This document shows positions 25,937 through 36,771 of a stretch of DNA of 64,000 bases, piece by piece. The notes beneath the pieces were generated by a model. It saw only the letters and a program-made list of their open reading frames with translations. It was not told where the DNA came from and made no database searches. Both the position numbers and the translations under genes were made by a program. Source of the stretch: Thamnidium elegans. Its lineage: Eukaryota; Mucoromycota; Mucoromycetes; Mucorales; Mucoraceae. Numbering within the stretch: position 1 is the first letter of the stretch; the number at the start of each line of letters is the position of its first letter. Location: the NCBI GenBank assembly GCA_025201345.1, contig JAIXMG010000001.1:2170001-2234000 (forward strand), written 5' to 3'.

Positions 25937-27144
25937 ATGGCAGAAGAAATGTGGTGTACGATTGAAAGCGATCCTGGTAAATCAATATACAGAAAAAGTC
26001 AAGTCGAAAGTAAAAAAAAAATTGACCTTTTTTTTATGCAGGCGTTTTCACCGAGTTGATGGCAGGTATGGGTTGTCAAGGTGTTCAAATGGAAGAAATT
26101 TATAGTTTAGACGAAGCAACCATGGAAGAATTAAAGTAATTATTAACTGCATCGATTATTATTTTTTAAACCAACTGAAAAAAAAAATGTGTGTTTAGAC
26201 CTATTTATGGTTTAATCTTTTTATTCAAATGGCAAAACAAGAAGAATGGACAGCCTACTCCTGAAGTTGATGATAATCCAAACGTATTCTTTGCTAACCA
26301 AGTCATTAACAATGCTTGTGCCACGCAAGCTATTTTGCAAATCTTGTTAAATAGAGACGATATAGAGATTGGAGAAGAATTGAGAAACTTTAAAGAATTC
26401 ACAGCGGATTTTCCTTCTGACGTACGAGATATATATATATATATATATTTGTATATGTATAAGAAAAACTTAACCATTCTTACTGTTTAGATGAAAGGAT
26501 TGGCTATCTCGAATAGTGAATTGGTCCGCACAGTACATAATAGTTTCGCTAGATCAGACCCTTTTGTTAACGAAATTGTTGATCCTAATGCAGGAAAAGA
26601 CCAAGACGTCTACCATTTTATTGCTTATACACCTATTCATGGTGCGCTTTATGAATTGGATGGATTGAGCCGAGGCCCAGTGAATTTAGGAGCATGTGAT
26701 GATAACAATTGGACTAACCAAGCCAATGAAGCTATCCAACGTCGTATGCAGGGATATGGAGACTCTGAATTGCATTTTAGTTTAATGGCTTTAACCAAAG
26801 ATAAAGTTGAATCCTATCAAGAACAAATTGAGGAATTGGATGGTTTACTTTTATCCCTTGGTGAAGATGCTGTAAATGAAAGAAATCAATTAAATAATCA
26901 ACGTAGTTCATTACAACACAAGTTACATATGGAACAAGAAAAGAGAGCTAGATGGCATGTAAGTTATGTACAAATAAAAAAACACATTTTTAATATGCGT
27001 AATTTAATTATGTGTTTCATGTAGAGAGAAAATGTATTGAGAAAGCATAATTTTATACCAATGATTTACAATCTTTTAAAGAAACTTGCTGAAAAGGATC
27101 AATTAGTACCACTTGTCACAAAGGCCAAAGAAAAAAAGCAATAA
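25937..27144 (+). CDS. Ubiquitin C-terminal hydrolase, UCHL5/UCH37 type
   Basis: Five exons encode about 310-320 residues. It starts [14 protein letters not shown], then [34 protein letters not shown], and [20 protein letters not shown] with the oxyanion Gln and catalytic Cys of the UCH family. [20 protein letters not shown] supplies the catalytic His and Asp. The C-terminal helical extension ([20 protein letters not shown] to KEKKQ) includes [20 protein letters not shown], the ULD/KEKE-like tail that docks UCH37 to Rpn13 on the proteasome, or to INO80 in other species. The presence of this tail separates it from short Yuh1-type enzymes. It trims ubiquitin from proteasome substrates. Complete; the (TA)n at 26430-26448 is in an intron. 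Confidence 0.93.
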
Positions 27145-27447
27145 TGCACTTAATAAGGAAACTTCTTAAATAAATTAGTCATCGATTTTTTAAAGCAACT
27201 CATCATCATTTTTTTTTTTTACTTATCTTTGTTGCATAGCAATTTTTAAATCTTTGCGCGAAAGGGTAATTGTCACCATGGACACATTATTAGTCATTGA
27301 CGCCATACATTCGGTAAAAGACGCTAAAAAAAAAAATTCAGCTTCGGTTTTCGAAGGGACAGGGTGAATGAAAACCCGCTTTGTCCATATTAAAAAAAAA
27401 TATCTAAAAAATAAAAATATGTCGCTTGTTTCGCTTTATTTTATATA
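27145..27447. promoter_or_regulatory. Intergenic region between UCHL5-like and MFS genes
   Basis: About 300 bases, same-strand genes. T and A tracts only; the MFS promoter should lie here. Confidence 0.35.
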
Positions 27448-29472
27448 ATGTCACAAAAGATAACTAAGCCTTTTCCTAGTAGACAACTAGCAGTTGTCTG
27501 CGTTTGTCGGTTCGCCGTAAAGTTTTTTTTTTTACTTGTAATCTTTCACCATTACCATACTTATTCGTTTACTCTTTATAGGAACCAATTTGCTTTACTG
27601 TTATTTTTCCTTTTATTGTTCAAGTAAAAAAAAAAAAAAAAGTAGGATCAAATTTTTTTTTTCTTAATATTCTATATATTTGCTTAGATGGTACGTGACT
27701 TTAAAATTGCACCAGAACAAAGTATTGGGTATTATGTCGGATTGATCACTTCATGTTTTGCATTGACTCAAGTGTTAACAGGTATATAAAAGCTAATATG
27801 ACACATCTCTTGATCTATATCTTGCTTACAGATTATATACAAAAAAAAAAAAAAAAAAAAAAAAAAAGGTATGCATTGGGGTATGCTTTCCGATCGTATT
27901 GGTAGAAGACCTGTGATCTTACAAGGACTCGTGGGAACTATCATTAGTATCTTACTGTTTGGCTTATCCAAATCATTTGCCTGGGCACTCTTCTCACGTA
28001 GTTTATGTGGACTTCTGGTAGGTTAGCCATACAACAAAAGCTTTTTTTATATTTTTTTTTACCTTTTTTTTTTTCTGATGTTTAGAATGGTAATATCAGT
28101 GTCTTAAAGAGTATGGTATCCGAATTAACAAATGATCTTTTACCTCATCAAAGAGCTCAAGCATTTTCTTTATTACCTTTGATGTATGGTCTCGGTTCCA
28201 TTATTGGACCCATGTTGGGAGGATTTTTATCTCATCCAGTTTCAAACTATCCAAATATCTTTGGCCATTTGGGTGCTATAACCGATTTTTTGGTGGAGTA
28301 TCCTTATTTCTTACCTTGTTTTATTTCAGCTTTTATTTGTTTGATGGGTCTTATATTTGGCATGATCTTTTTAGAGGAAACACATAAAGCTGTAAAATAT
28401 GAACGAGTTCATCAAGACGAAGAAGTACTTCCTATATCCGATAGACAAGCGGATCTTGAAAATTATTCGACTTTTACAACTAATTCAACTACTGGTGCCG
28501 TAAAGATTCAACATTCTCCTACGCCTACACTTCATGACAGAAATGCTCCACCTACATTAAAGGATGCTCTTACTCCGACCGTCGTAGCTATTTGTATTAC
28601 TTATGGTTTCTTTGCTCTTCAAGCTGTATATATGGATGGTTTGTAAACAACTTGTCACACATAAAAAAACACACTAACCTATTTTTACACAAAAAAAAAA
28701 AAAAAAAAAAAAGAATTGTTCCCGATTTATACAGCTAGTAGTAGAGACAACGGTGGCCTAGGATTTTCACCAAACGAGATTGGATCAGCGCTTGCCTTTT
28801 CAGGAGTTATCACCCTTTGCTCTCAAATTTTTATTTTACCAGTGCTTACCAAAAAATATGGATTACTAAGGTTGTTTCAGATCGTATTGTTTATACTTGT
28901 ATTCGTTTATTTGGTACAAGGTGTAATTCCTACTTTATACTATGTACCTGATTTAAATGGTGATGTAGATACAAAGTTTTGGGTTTGGGTGGGCTTATTG
29001 ATCGTGTTGACTTTCAAGACAGTTTGCCATACCATTTCATTTACTGGCTGTACTATACTGGTAAATAATGCCTGTCCGCGTGATGAATCATTAGGTGCTG
29101 TTAATGGTTTTTCTTCATGTAAGTTTAAAAAAAAGGGGGAGAAAAAAAGTGCCACATATTTATTGTATTATATATATAGGCTGCGCAAGTGGTATGCGTG
29201 CTATTGGTCCCGCTATGTGTGGTGTGATTTGGTCAGCGTAAGTATTAATTGAAAACAAAAACAACTCTATTCTGAGCCATTTATATAGTTCTTTATCATC
29301 GACGTGGATTCCTTATTCAATTCGAGTAAACATTGCATTTGTTGTTTTGGCAGGAATTGGTTTATTTACTTATTATTTAAGTACCAAATTAAATGCTGAT
29401 GATTATGAAACTGCTCATTCTAGAGAAGAAGTTGTAAGTACACAAGATCCATCCTCCTCTACTTCTTCTTAA
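27448..29472 (+). CDS. Major facilitator superfamily transporter (ZIF-like / Ycr023c-like)
   Basis: Seven or more exons from ATG 27448 (MSQKITKPFPSRQLAVVCVC, first membrane helix) through EPICFTVIFPFIVQ, IGYYVGLITSCFALTQVLTG, MHWGMLSDRIGRRPVILQGL with the MFS motif between helices 2 and 3 (G-x-LSDRIGRRP), and LLPLMYGLGSIIGPMLGGFL. A central loop of about 110 residues is rich in Glu, Ser and Thr. The second half has helices through FSGVITLCSQIFILPVLTKK, VGLLIVLTFKTVCHTI, and GMRAIGPAMCGVIWSASLSS, ending DPSSSTSS. The long central loop and NACPRDESLGAVNG segment are typical of the plant ZIF1/fungal Ycr023c subgroup. Substrate unknown; metal chelate or small-molecule export has been proposed for relatives. 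The first two intron positions are by eye. Confidence 0.85.
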
Positions 29473-29680
29473 ATTTGTATATACATATACCACTCATATT
29501 TATAATAATAATAATAAATTATATGTTTTTTTTTATTTAAATGAGTTTAGGATAATTTATATGTGTAATATATATTGTATATAGGGTGGCGCGTGTTTTT
29601 TTTTATGTGTCTTTTTCTTTTTCTTTTGTTGATGTATGTGGCAAAGTGAATGTTTTGTTTGTCAAACCTTAACAAGTTTG

Positions 29681-30173
29681 TCATTTTTTTGTTACTCTAG
29701 GATTGAAAAAAGTTGGTTTGCAGATATATTTTTTCTTTGCTTCCACGATTTTCTTACAGGCTTTGCATTTATTCTTATCGTTACAGTTGACGCAAACGTG
29801 TTGTGGTTTTGCTTCTTTTACGGGTTCCGGTGCTGGCGGTAAGACAGCATAGTGTGGGTGTACATTTTGCACAAACATCGGCATGCTGCAGAAATTTTGA
29901 GGGTAATAATTATTATAGCAGTGGTAAGATGGCATCATGTAAGGTTGTATAACGAAAGTAGGTGCTGGTGTAAGCGCTGGTGCCGGAGCTGCAGCTTTCG
30001 GTTTAGCTTTTGGAGCCTTTGGTTTATTCCACTAATTGAAACCATATTAGTTTTTTTTTTTTAAAAAAAAACCCCCCTTCATTGAAATGTTTATACTCTT
30101 TAATATATAAAAAAAAATAGTTACTTACAGTCATTAATTTTAAGCCCATTGGGTCGAGTGCAAAATCAGTCAT
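29681..30173 (-). CDS. Small Pro/Tyr/Cys-rich protein, unknown
   Basis: Two exons on the minus strand. Exon 1 (ATG 30173) gives MTDFALDPMGLKLMT. After a canonical intron the second gives WNKPKAPKAKPKAAAPAPAL, TPAPTFVIQPYMMPSYHCYN, then NYYPQNFCSMPMFVQNVHPH, and a C-terminal Cys cluster VCVNCNDKNKCKACKKIVEA, ending FFNPRVTKK. Four Cys in a CxxC-x5-CxxC arrangement suggest a small metal-binding finger; the basic Ala/Pro/Lys region before it resembles a histone-H1-like or nucleic-acid-binding tail. About 130 residues. No family recognised. It converges with the MFS gene, 208 bases away. Confidence 0.55.
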
Positions 30174-30598
30174 TGTTAAAGATTAAATAGATAGAAATAT
30201 GTGTGAAAAAAAAAGAAAGAAAAAAACGGTTCCATATTCATTTCTTTATACTTTTTGAAATTCATTGTACCACTTTCTGTAAATAGGAAAAAGGGGGATT
30301 CAAGCGCGAAAAAAAAAAATGACGATGTTCACACATTGGCGTTTTCACAGCATTTTTGAATTGTCAACGGTTTTGGGTCTCTTGTACATCATATGATTAT
30401 GTATCACCTGAATACAAGTCGGAAAATTACGATGGTTCCATTTAAAATTATATTACGGAGCCGCAAGGACCAGGTGGTCCGACCTTTTTATATATAAATA
30501 ACAATTGTATTCTAAATACTGCGCAGATCAAAACAAATCTGAAATGTTCTTTTATTATTATGTAATTAATGTAGTTAAACTTAAGCTTAAAAATGTCT

Positions 30599-32143
30599 TT
30601 ATAAAATAATACAATTATCATTTTTCTTTTTACGTTCAAGAGTAGGTTTTCGCGTTTCCAAAGGTTTACGAGTTGCACCATCTGGCTTCTTTGGTAGTAC
30701 ATTATCTGGTTTCTTTGGGGCAGCAGCTTGTACGGGTGGAACAATATCTGCCTTTTTAGCAGAAGATGGCATTGTTTCTCCTACGGCAGCTTCAGGTCGT
30801 TTAAGATTAGATTTAGGGTGAATAATTGCGTACACGTCAATGGAACGTGCTTTGACGGCAGATTGAATACAATGCTCTACATTTTCACTCAACTTGGTAG
30901 TCTTTTCTGTAGTAGCTGAAAGCTTGTCCGATATAACTGCTGCAGTACCGGCTACAGCTGATGTAACTGCTGCAATCGCTGATCCTGCAACTATCTTCGG
31001 TAATGTCTTCTCAGGATGTTGCGAATCTTTTTTAGGGAGTGGTTTGTATTCGCCAGCATGTACTTTTTTAGCAACCTTGTCAGCGATAGCATTCAAATTA
31101 ACAGATCGAGATGCAATTGCTGATTTGATGCCGTGTTTTATAGGCTCCGTTAATTGAATTGGATGAGTATCTGATGATGTTGGATGACTTTGTTTTCGTT
31201 CCTTGGTAACCAATGTGTTGTATTCTCCAGCTTGTACTTTTTTGGAAATTGTGTTGACAATAGCGTACAAATCAATGGAACCAGATGCAATTACAGACTT
31301 GAAACATTCTTTTATAGGTTCGGTCAATTGAAATGATGTGGCAGTGTTTGGTACTTGGCTTGGATTTCGCTTGGCGCTAGATGTTTGCTTAGTACTAGAC
31401 GTATTGTATTTGCCTGCTTTTACGTTATTGGAAATTTCATCAACAATAGCATATAAACCAATAGATTGTGATGCAACTACAGAATCAATACTGTATTTAA
31501 CTAAATCCGATAAACGTAATTGATCAGATACATCGGCTGATGCTTTATTGGGTTTGTTTGAAACAGCTGGTACAGATGATGTGTTGTATTCACCTGCCTT
31601 TACCTTTTTAGCTACCTTGTCGATAATTTCATTAATGTGAATAGAACGGGACGCAATGACAGATTGTATAGTATACTCTACAATCTCTGATACTGGCTCC
31701 GAAGGCGTGTTGGTTGGCGATTCAGAAGGAGCGGATGCCGCAATTTCTGCAAAGGATGGAGCTCCCGCAGCAAGAATTGTATCTGTATTTACTGTAACCA
31801 ATGGTTCTTTGGTGTTGGAGGCGGCTGAAGGCTTTTCGTCAGCTGCTGAACCCTTTGTACGACTAGTATCAGGAATATCAGATGCTGTTGTAATAGCTGT
31901 TTTTACATCACTCGTTACATCAGAAGCGGACCTTTCATTGGGTGGTGAACTATCGTTGCTACCTACTGCTTCTTCTTCTTCTTCTGCAGGTAAAGCAGCT
32001 GCGTCAGCATAACTTATACCTTCAACTGGTGGACTTGGAACTACATTATCTTGTTTTTTATTCTTCTTCTTATTATTCTTCTTCTTTTTGTTCTTTGAAT
32101 TATTATTAATTGCCGAAGTTGCTGGGGGAGGAAAATCAGACAT
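30599..32143 (-). CDS. Repeat protein with C-terminal CaaX (CIIL)
   Basis: Single-exon gene, 514 residues, start MSDFPPPATSAI. Residues 15-32 are a Lys/Asn polybasic tract; 41-150 are Ala/Ser/Glu-rich with two related short motifs, SYADAAALPA and SFAEIAASAP. Then five copies of a unit of about 40 residues begin near 151, 211, 271, 330 and 417. The consensus reads roughly L-x-E-x-I/V-K-x-x-I-x-S-V-I-A-S-R-S-I-x-L/I, then YAIVDxISKKVxAGEYNT; the fifth is cut short. Between copies 4 and 5 is an Ala/Val-rich helix (SAIAAVTSAVAGTAAVISDK). The C-terminus is Pro/Lys-rich and ends ERKKKNDNCIIL. CIIL is a CaaX box whose Leu favours geranylgeranylation, next to a polybasic stretch, so a membrane-tethered protein is inferred. 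I know no family with this architecture. Confidence 0.75.
   Translation of the reverse strand: MSDFPPPATSAINNNSKNKKKKNNKKKNKKQDNVVPSPPVEGISYADAAALPAEEEEEAVGSNDSSPPNERSASDVTSDVKTAITTASDIPDTSRTKGSAADEKPSAASNTKEPLVTVNTDTILAAGAPSFAEIAASAPSESPTNTPSEPVSEIVEYTIQSVIASRSIHINEIIDKVAKKVKAGEYNTSSVPAVSNKPNKASADVSDQLRLSDLVKYSIDSVVASQSIGLYAIVDEISNNVKAGKYNTSSTKQTSSAKRNPSQVPNTATSFQLTEPIKECFKSVIASGSIDLYAIVNTISKKVQAGEYNTLVTKERKQSHPTSSDTHPIQLTEPIKHGIKSAIASRSVNLNAIADKVAKKVHAGEYKPLPKKDSQHPEKTLPKIVAGSAIAAVTSAVAGTAAVISDKLSATTEKTTKLSENVEHCIQSAVKARSIDVYAIIHPKSNLKRPEAAVGETMPSSAKKADIVPPVQAAAPKKPDNVLPKKPDGATRKPLETRKPTLERKKKNDNCIIL
30710..31692 (-). repeat. Five tandem protein-coding repeats, about 180 bases apart
   Basis: The five units of the CaaX repeat protein are spaced 60, 61, 59 and 87 codons apart. 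Conserved core words (ASRSI, YAIVD or NEIIDK, KKVKAGEYNT) recur at the same place in each copy. The repeats are clearly diverged from each other, so they are an old, selected array, not a recent expansion. Confidence 0.7.
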
Positions 32144-32333
32144 TTTTTTTTTTTTTTTACAATATAAATAAAAAAAGAAAAAGAATTACACTAAAAAATG
32201 AAAGTTGAAGGGTTTTTTCTTTTTTTTTTCCTAAATTTTTTTTATATACAGTAACATTCCTCATTGGATTGGTTTTATGACGAATTTATTTTTTCAACAT
32301 ATACTATTTGTTAATAAAATGAATCCCAGTTTT

Positions 32334-33395
32334 TTAAAGCTTTTTCTTTCGCTTTATAAAACTAGAGGATAGCATATTGACAGCAGGTCTCTTGTCGGTG
32401 TTTGTATTATTTGTTTCTAATAATGCATCTACTGTAGTCATTCGAACTGGCTCTAAAGTTGGAAATATGTCTTTTATGTCATTTTTAGCGATATTTGTTG
32501 ATTGGATCATTGCCTCATCATTAGAAAAATCAAGTGACATGAATTTGTTCCAGAATTGAGTGAAATCCTCGCTATTCAATTGGCATTTGTCTATTTGTTT
32601 ACTACTATCTGCCGTCTCTTGTAATCTTATTTCAAAAAACCCTGCAATCTTACCTGACCCACATTCTTCTCCAAATGCTATCAGGTTCCAAAAATCTGAT
32701 ACAGTCAAGTCTTCTTCTAACATGCTTTTTAATAAACGTGATTTAGCATCGTCATCAAATCGAGGGATTACTAAGTTTGCTTTGGCATCTGGCTCGTAAG
32801 ACGTACCATAGCTCCATTTTATATTATCGGAACTCTTCCATCCTCTCCTTCTAGCTCCTACTTCGATCAATGCACTGGATTCATCGTCTATGCCTGGAAC
32901 TGACCACCAACCAGAACATTTTACTGGTACCTTATTTAATATGTATAACCACCACGATACCAATTCACGATCACTCATTACTTTCTTATCTTTATTTTCG
33001 GCTGATTTAGCGAACAGATATTGAGGCTGAGCTCTAGCAAATACAAATACTGAAGTCTGGGATGGTAAGCTAGAGATATATGATTGAACGACGCGAGCTG
33101 TCAAGCCACTATAAGCCTTGAGTGTTGTCGTAGTATCTACCTTCGAAATATATACAATGCGTCGATCTTCATCTTGTTTTGATAAAACATATTCATAAGT
33201 TTCTAACCCACAAAGAAACCCTGTTTTCTCTGTTGAGACCAAGATCAAACGATGTCGGTACAATGTCTCTCCTTCATGTTGCTTAATGAGTGGTTTGGAA
33301 CATGTTTTTAATTTTGTCTTGATATCGTAAATTTCAAATTTTGCGCCTTGTTGAAGTTCTTTAAGAGACTTTTCTAAATATGAATTGAACGACAT
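32334..33395 (-). CDS. RTT109: Histone H3 lysine-56 acetyltransferase Rtt109
   Basis: Intronless, about 353 residues from the Met at 33395 (MSFNSYLEKSLKELQQGAKF); an upstream in-frame Met at 33503 adds 36 residues without family resemblance, and I prefer the inner start because Rtt109 proteins begin near this hydrophobic helix. Core motifs: SVFVFARAQPQYLFAKSAEN, DRELVSWWLYILNKV, WWSVPGIDDESSALIEVGAR, IKWSYGTSYEPDAKANLVIP, and FDDDAKSRLLKSML. FARAQPxYLF...S..N and the IPRFxDDxKxRxL block are the Rtt109 signature, with the catalytic Asp region retained. It ends SSFIKRKKKL, a probable nuclear signal. The enzyme acetylates newly made H3 with chaperones Asf1 or Vps75 during replication and repair. 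Confidence 0.93.
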   Translation of the reverse strand: MSFNSYLEKSLKELQQGAKFEIYDIKTKLKTCSKPLIKQHEGETLYRHRLILVSTEKTGFLCGLETYEYVLSKQDEDRRIVYISKVDTTTTLKAYSGLTARVVQSYISSLPSQTSVFVFARAQPQYLFAKSAENKDKKVMSDRELVSWWLYILNKVPVKCSGWWSVPGIDDESSALIEVGARRRGWKSSDNIKWSYGTSYEPDAKANLVIPRFDDDAKSRLLKSMLEEDLTVSDFWNLIAFGEECGSGKIAGFFEIRLQETADSSKQIDKCQLNSEDFTQFWNKFMSLDFSNDEAMIQSTNIAKNDIKDIFPTLEPVRMTTVDALLETNNTNTDKRPAVNMLSSSFIKRKKKL

Positions 33396-35373
33396 TACCC
33401 CAGATAAAGTGAATGGGGGGAGGGAGGAATATATTTGTTCCTTTTTTTTTTCTATCGTCGCGTGTGACTCCAAAATAAAGTACGCGAGATTTTTTAGTGT
33501 CACGTTCTCGGAACCAAATGGCTCTTTGTGCGATCAAACTTATTCTAACCCAGAAGGGGAAAATGTAACAAATGTTTTCACATAAACATTACAAAATGTG
33601 GCGAAGTCTATGCTTCCATTATGTGAAGAGCTTGGATATTGTCATACGAATATTATAAGTTTTCTTGATAGATAAGCTATTATACTCTGCAGATTTTTTT
33701 CTTGTAACTTTGTAAAAGTATTTAACGACTTAATTGACCTGTTTTAATAATGTCGGTAATTGGTCTTACTTGCCTGATACAATAAAAATAGAAGGAAAAG
33801 ACTATTCTTATTTTTTTCCCCATTTTTAGACTTTTTTTATTCTGTACCTACAAACAATAAAAAACTTAATCAATTATTTATTTTTTTCGTTTAAATAAAC
33901 TTTTAATTGGCCAAAGTTCATGTGGGCAGATACAAACATTAGCCATTCCTATTGTTCTTTTTTGGTTTTATGGAAAGATGTTATTTGCAAAATACTTCAC
34001 TTTTTTTCTAAAAGAAAAATAGCTTTATTTGTATAAATAAGCTTATTATACCAACAGTATTTAACGAATTTATATGCAAACGCAACAATAAAAAGAAGAG
34101 GTCACTTATTTGATATAGTGAAACTATATACTTTTTATCTTCTTAAACTAAGCCGTTTATTCTAAAAGTTCGATATAATTAAACCTTATTAGGTATTTTA
34201 GTAATTACTATATCGAAGCTGGCCCTTTTTTTTCTTACTATTATTGGGAATTATGCATTTTACATGAGCTTGAAGATACTCCTAATCGTCAGAAGGTAAA
34301 TATGACTTGTAACACTCGATCTTTTGGTAGATATATATATACGGTATAGTTCATTTCTCGATACATCTGTGTTTGTGCGTAAGGTAAACCATATTCGATA
34401 GAGAGCCGACCTTATTAGATTTTTAAGTGGCCTCTTGAGTCATTTCTAAACCCTTATTTTTTTTCGACGAGTTTGGCTCGATAACGACCTTCCAATTGAA
34501 AATTGACTCATTTAGCATGTAATTTTATATAATATGATCTGCTATGCAGCAACTGTTTTTATAAGACGGTTTAAGCCCTAATTGTAGCCCGTGTTTCAAA
34601 TGAAGAACTTAATTCCATTTTCCTGTTTGCAGTGACTTTTATAAATTTAGATAGGATTTGGCACAGAACTATGTATAATGTCTGCTTATCTTCATTTTTC
34701 TTTTATTCTCTTTTACTGGCGTTCTTTTTATTACAAACGTAAGAGAATAAGATGTAAGAAATATTTAACGTAAACAAAAAAATTATTCACAGAATGGTTT
34801 TAATGGATATGAAAATAAATAAAAATAAATAAAAACGGAATTTCGGTTCCCATACAAGATGTAGAGGCCAGTGAAAAAGTAATATAAACGAATCTCTCAT
34901 GGATACAGATGAAAAAAAAAGTTATTTGGTATTGGATAATGCTTAGAGAATTATGACAGAAGAAAACATCCAGTGGAATTGATTATTCTTGTATTCAAGA
35001 TCCTATTGGTGATATTTATGGCCTTATCTAGCCATTCTAAACTTCAAATCATTTTAACTGTTATAATAAAACACCTATTGTAAACATCATATTATGGTCT
35101 TTTTAAACACGTATTTTTTAATAACCAGCGTCATTCACCGCATGCACCTGATTTGCGCACCTCTCTAAGACTAATTTTATTTATAGCCATTGCTTTGATT
35201 TGTGAATAATGGTAAGAGGCAAACAGAGGCCTCCCCCTCCCCCTCTGAAAAATAACCCATATTTTCGCATGATACAACTCATTGGTTACGAATGTCATGG
35301 ATTGCTATGATCGTAGTTAATGTACAAAAAAAGTGGTAGAGCTTCTCCCTTCTATTTAATAAATAATATTTTC
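33396..35373. other. Two-kb AT-rich gap left of the palindrome
   Basis: No gene recognised. It contains short A/T tracts and a pyrimidine-rich stretch near 35231-35246. This unique sequence differs from the sequence right of the palindrome, which matters for judging whether the palindrome is an artefact. Confidence 0.4.
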
Positions 35374-35536
35374 ACCATATTTACCTGCCGTAAGTCGGTT
35401 CTTGATCGTGAATACCTTTCACGAAGATCCTGTGGCAATAGTCAGATCAAGCTATGTATTTTGGAGCTGACTCGTTCTTTTCCGGGTTATACTGCTCATA
35501 TATTCTTGGGGTTCAATACAATTGTAAGTATACATG

Positions 35537-35540
<4 letters not shown>

Positions 35541-35573
<33 letters not shown>
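35541..35573 (+). repeat. (GA)n microsatellite
   Basis: About 16 GA units; its mirror image (CT)n with the same length is at 50152-50184 in the right arm. Confidence 0.9.
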
Positions 35574-35576
<3 letters not shown>

Positions 35577-35899
35577 GCGGAATAATAGTGTTATACACCT
35601 ATCAGTAAGAAGATGTTATATAATTTTAAAAGCATTATTTAAAAATTTATTTGAAAAAAAAAGTGTAGTTTTATTTATTTAATTAAAGCGTGTTTCTCTT
35701 GGTTCTCAAAGCAGACCTTTTTATACATGTATAAAAAAGAACACTTTGATACTAACAGGATCAGCCACGGGAAGGCGGAAACACATCTGATCCCATCCCA
35801 GATGCTACTGCGCTGTACATGAACAGTGTACCCTAATTTGAGCTGAGGACTGGCTATAAATATCGCAGGAAAACTAGAGCTGCCAGATAGAAACATATA

Positions 35900-36330
35900 G
35901 CGCCAAAGTATGTTACACGTAAGTACACGACAGCACTTCTTCTGGTTGACTCACCGTCGATCATCACGATGGTTCTGGAATGGTACACATTTCCTCAAGT
36001 TAGCAGGAGATACGCAATTCGGGTGGACCTAAACGATTCCTGATGACTGATGTCTTGTTATACTTGCTATATAGATGTACCGATGACTCCTTTGTACAGA
36101 TGCGATAAATCGAACTACCATGGCTTCACGAAAAGACACCTAGATGCAGACAATCTTTCCAACCTTAATCCCACCTTCAGATCTGGAAGTACCTGTTTCC
36201 ACTTACGATTTCTTGACATGGTTTTCAAACTATAATTACCCAATCATTACCAAGGGTCAGGGAACACCGTCACCAAGATTTACGGCTAACCCAAGTTCTT
36301 TTTTACCTATCCAGTATCGACTATAAGAGG
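35900..36330 (-). pseudogene. Gag-like relic, inverted older copy (left arm)
   Basis: On the minus strand one can read IRNRLGPPELRISPANLRKC and VPFQNHRDD in one frame, with stops and shifts around it. It is the diverged inverted partner of 36772-37262, about 70-80% alike by eye (for example TCCTCAAGTTAGCAGGAGA versus TCCTCAAGTTAACAGGAGA). The mirror copy lies at about 49396-49826. Confidence 0.45.
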
Positions 36331-36350
36331 GAGACCAAGGAATACCAGCG

Positions 36351-36359
<9 letters not shown>

Positions 36360-36404
<45 letters not shown>

Positions 36405-36666
36405 GTTTTTATCAAAGTGACCAGCACCTTAATTTTTTTTTGTCGACAAAATGTCCAGTATTGTAGTGATAAAAAGGACAGGCGGACAGAATAGAGAAGG
36501 ACAGAAAGAGCGGAAGGAGTTTTTTTTTTTTTTACAAAATGTCCAGCATTGTTACGAGAGAGAGAGATAGATAGATAGAGAGAGGCGCGGACAGAAGAGA
36601 CAAGGACAAAAGAGTGGAAAGAATTTTTAGACAAAATGTCCAGCATTTGTTGTGTAAAGGAATGTA

Positions 36667-36722
<56 letters not shown>
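36360..36722 (+). repeat. T tracts and a repeated 13-base word between the gag-like relics
   Basis: The centre of the older inverted repeat is filled by T runs of about 32, 12 and 54 bases, and by four copies of a word like AAARTGWCCAGYA at 36415, 36449, 36536 and 36632, each followed by purine-rich sequence. Short inverted ends GAATACCAGCG (36339) and the complement GGCCGGTATTC (36721) bracket it. The mirror is at about 49005-49367. Confidence 0.6.
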
Positions 36723-36723
<1 letters not shown>

Positions 36724-36771
36724 GCCGGTATTCTTTAGAGTCCTCAAATAGAAGACACTTTCACAGTAATA

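Noticed and set aside
31656..32012. Plus-strand 118-residue ORF opposite the repeat protein
   Set aside because: Shadow of the Ala/Ser/Glu-rich coding strand; composition mirrors the true gene.
33396..33503. Longer N-terminus for Rtt109 from the upstream Met
   Set aside because: The 36 extra residues show no family resemblance, and the inner Met gives the usual start.
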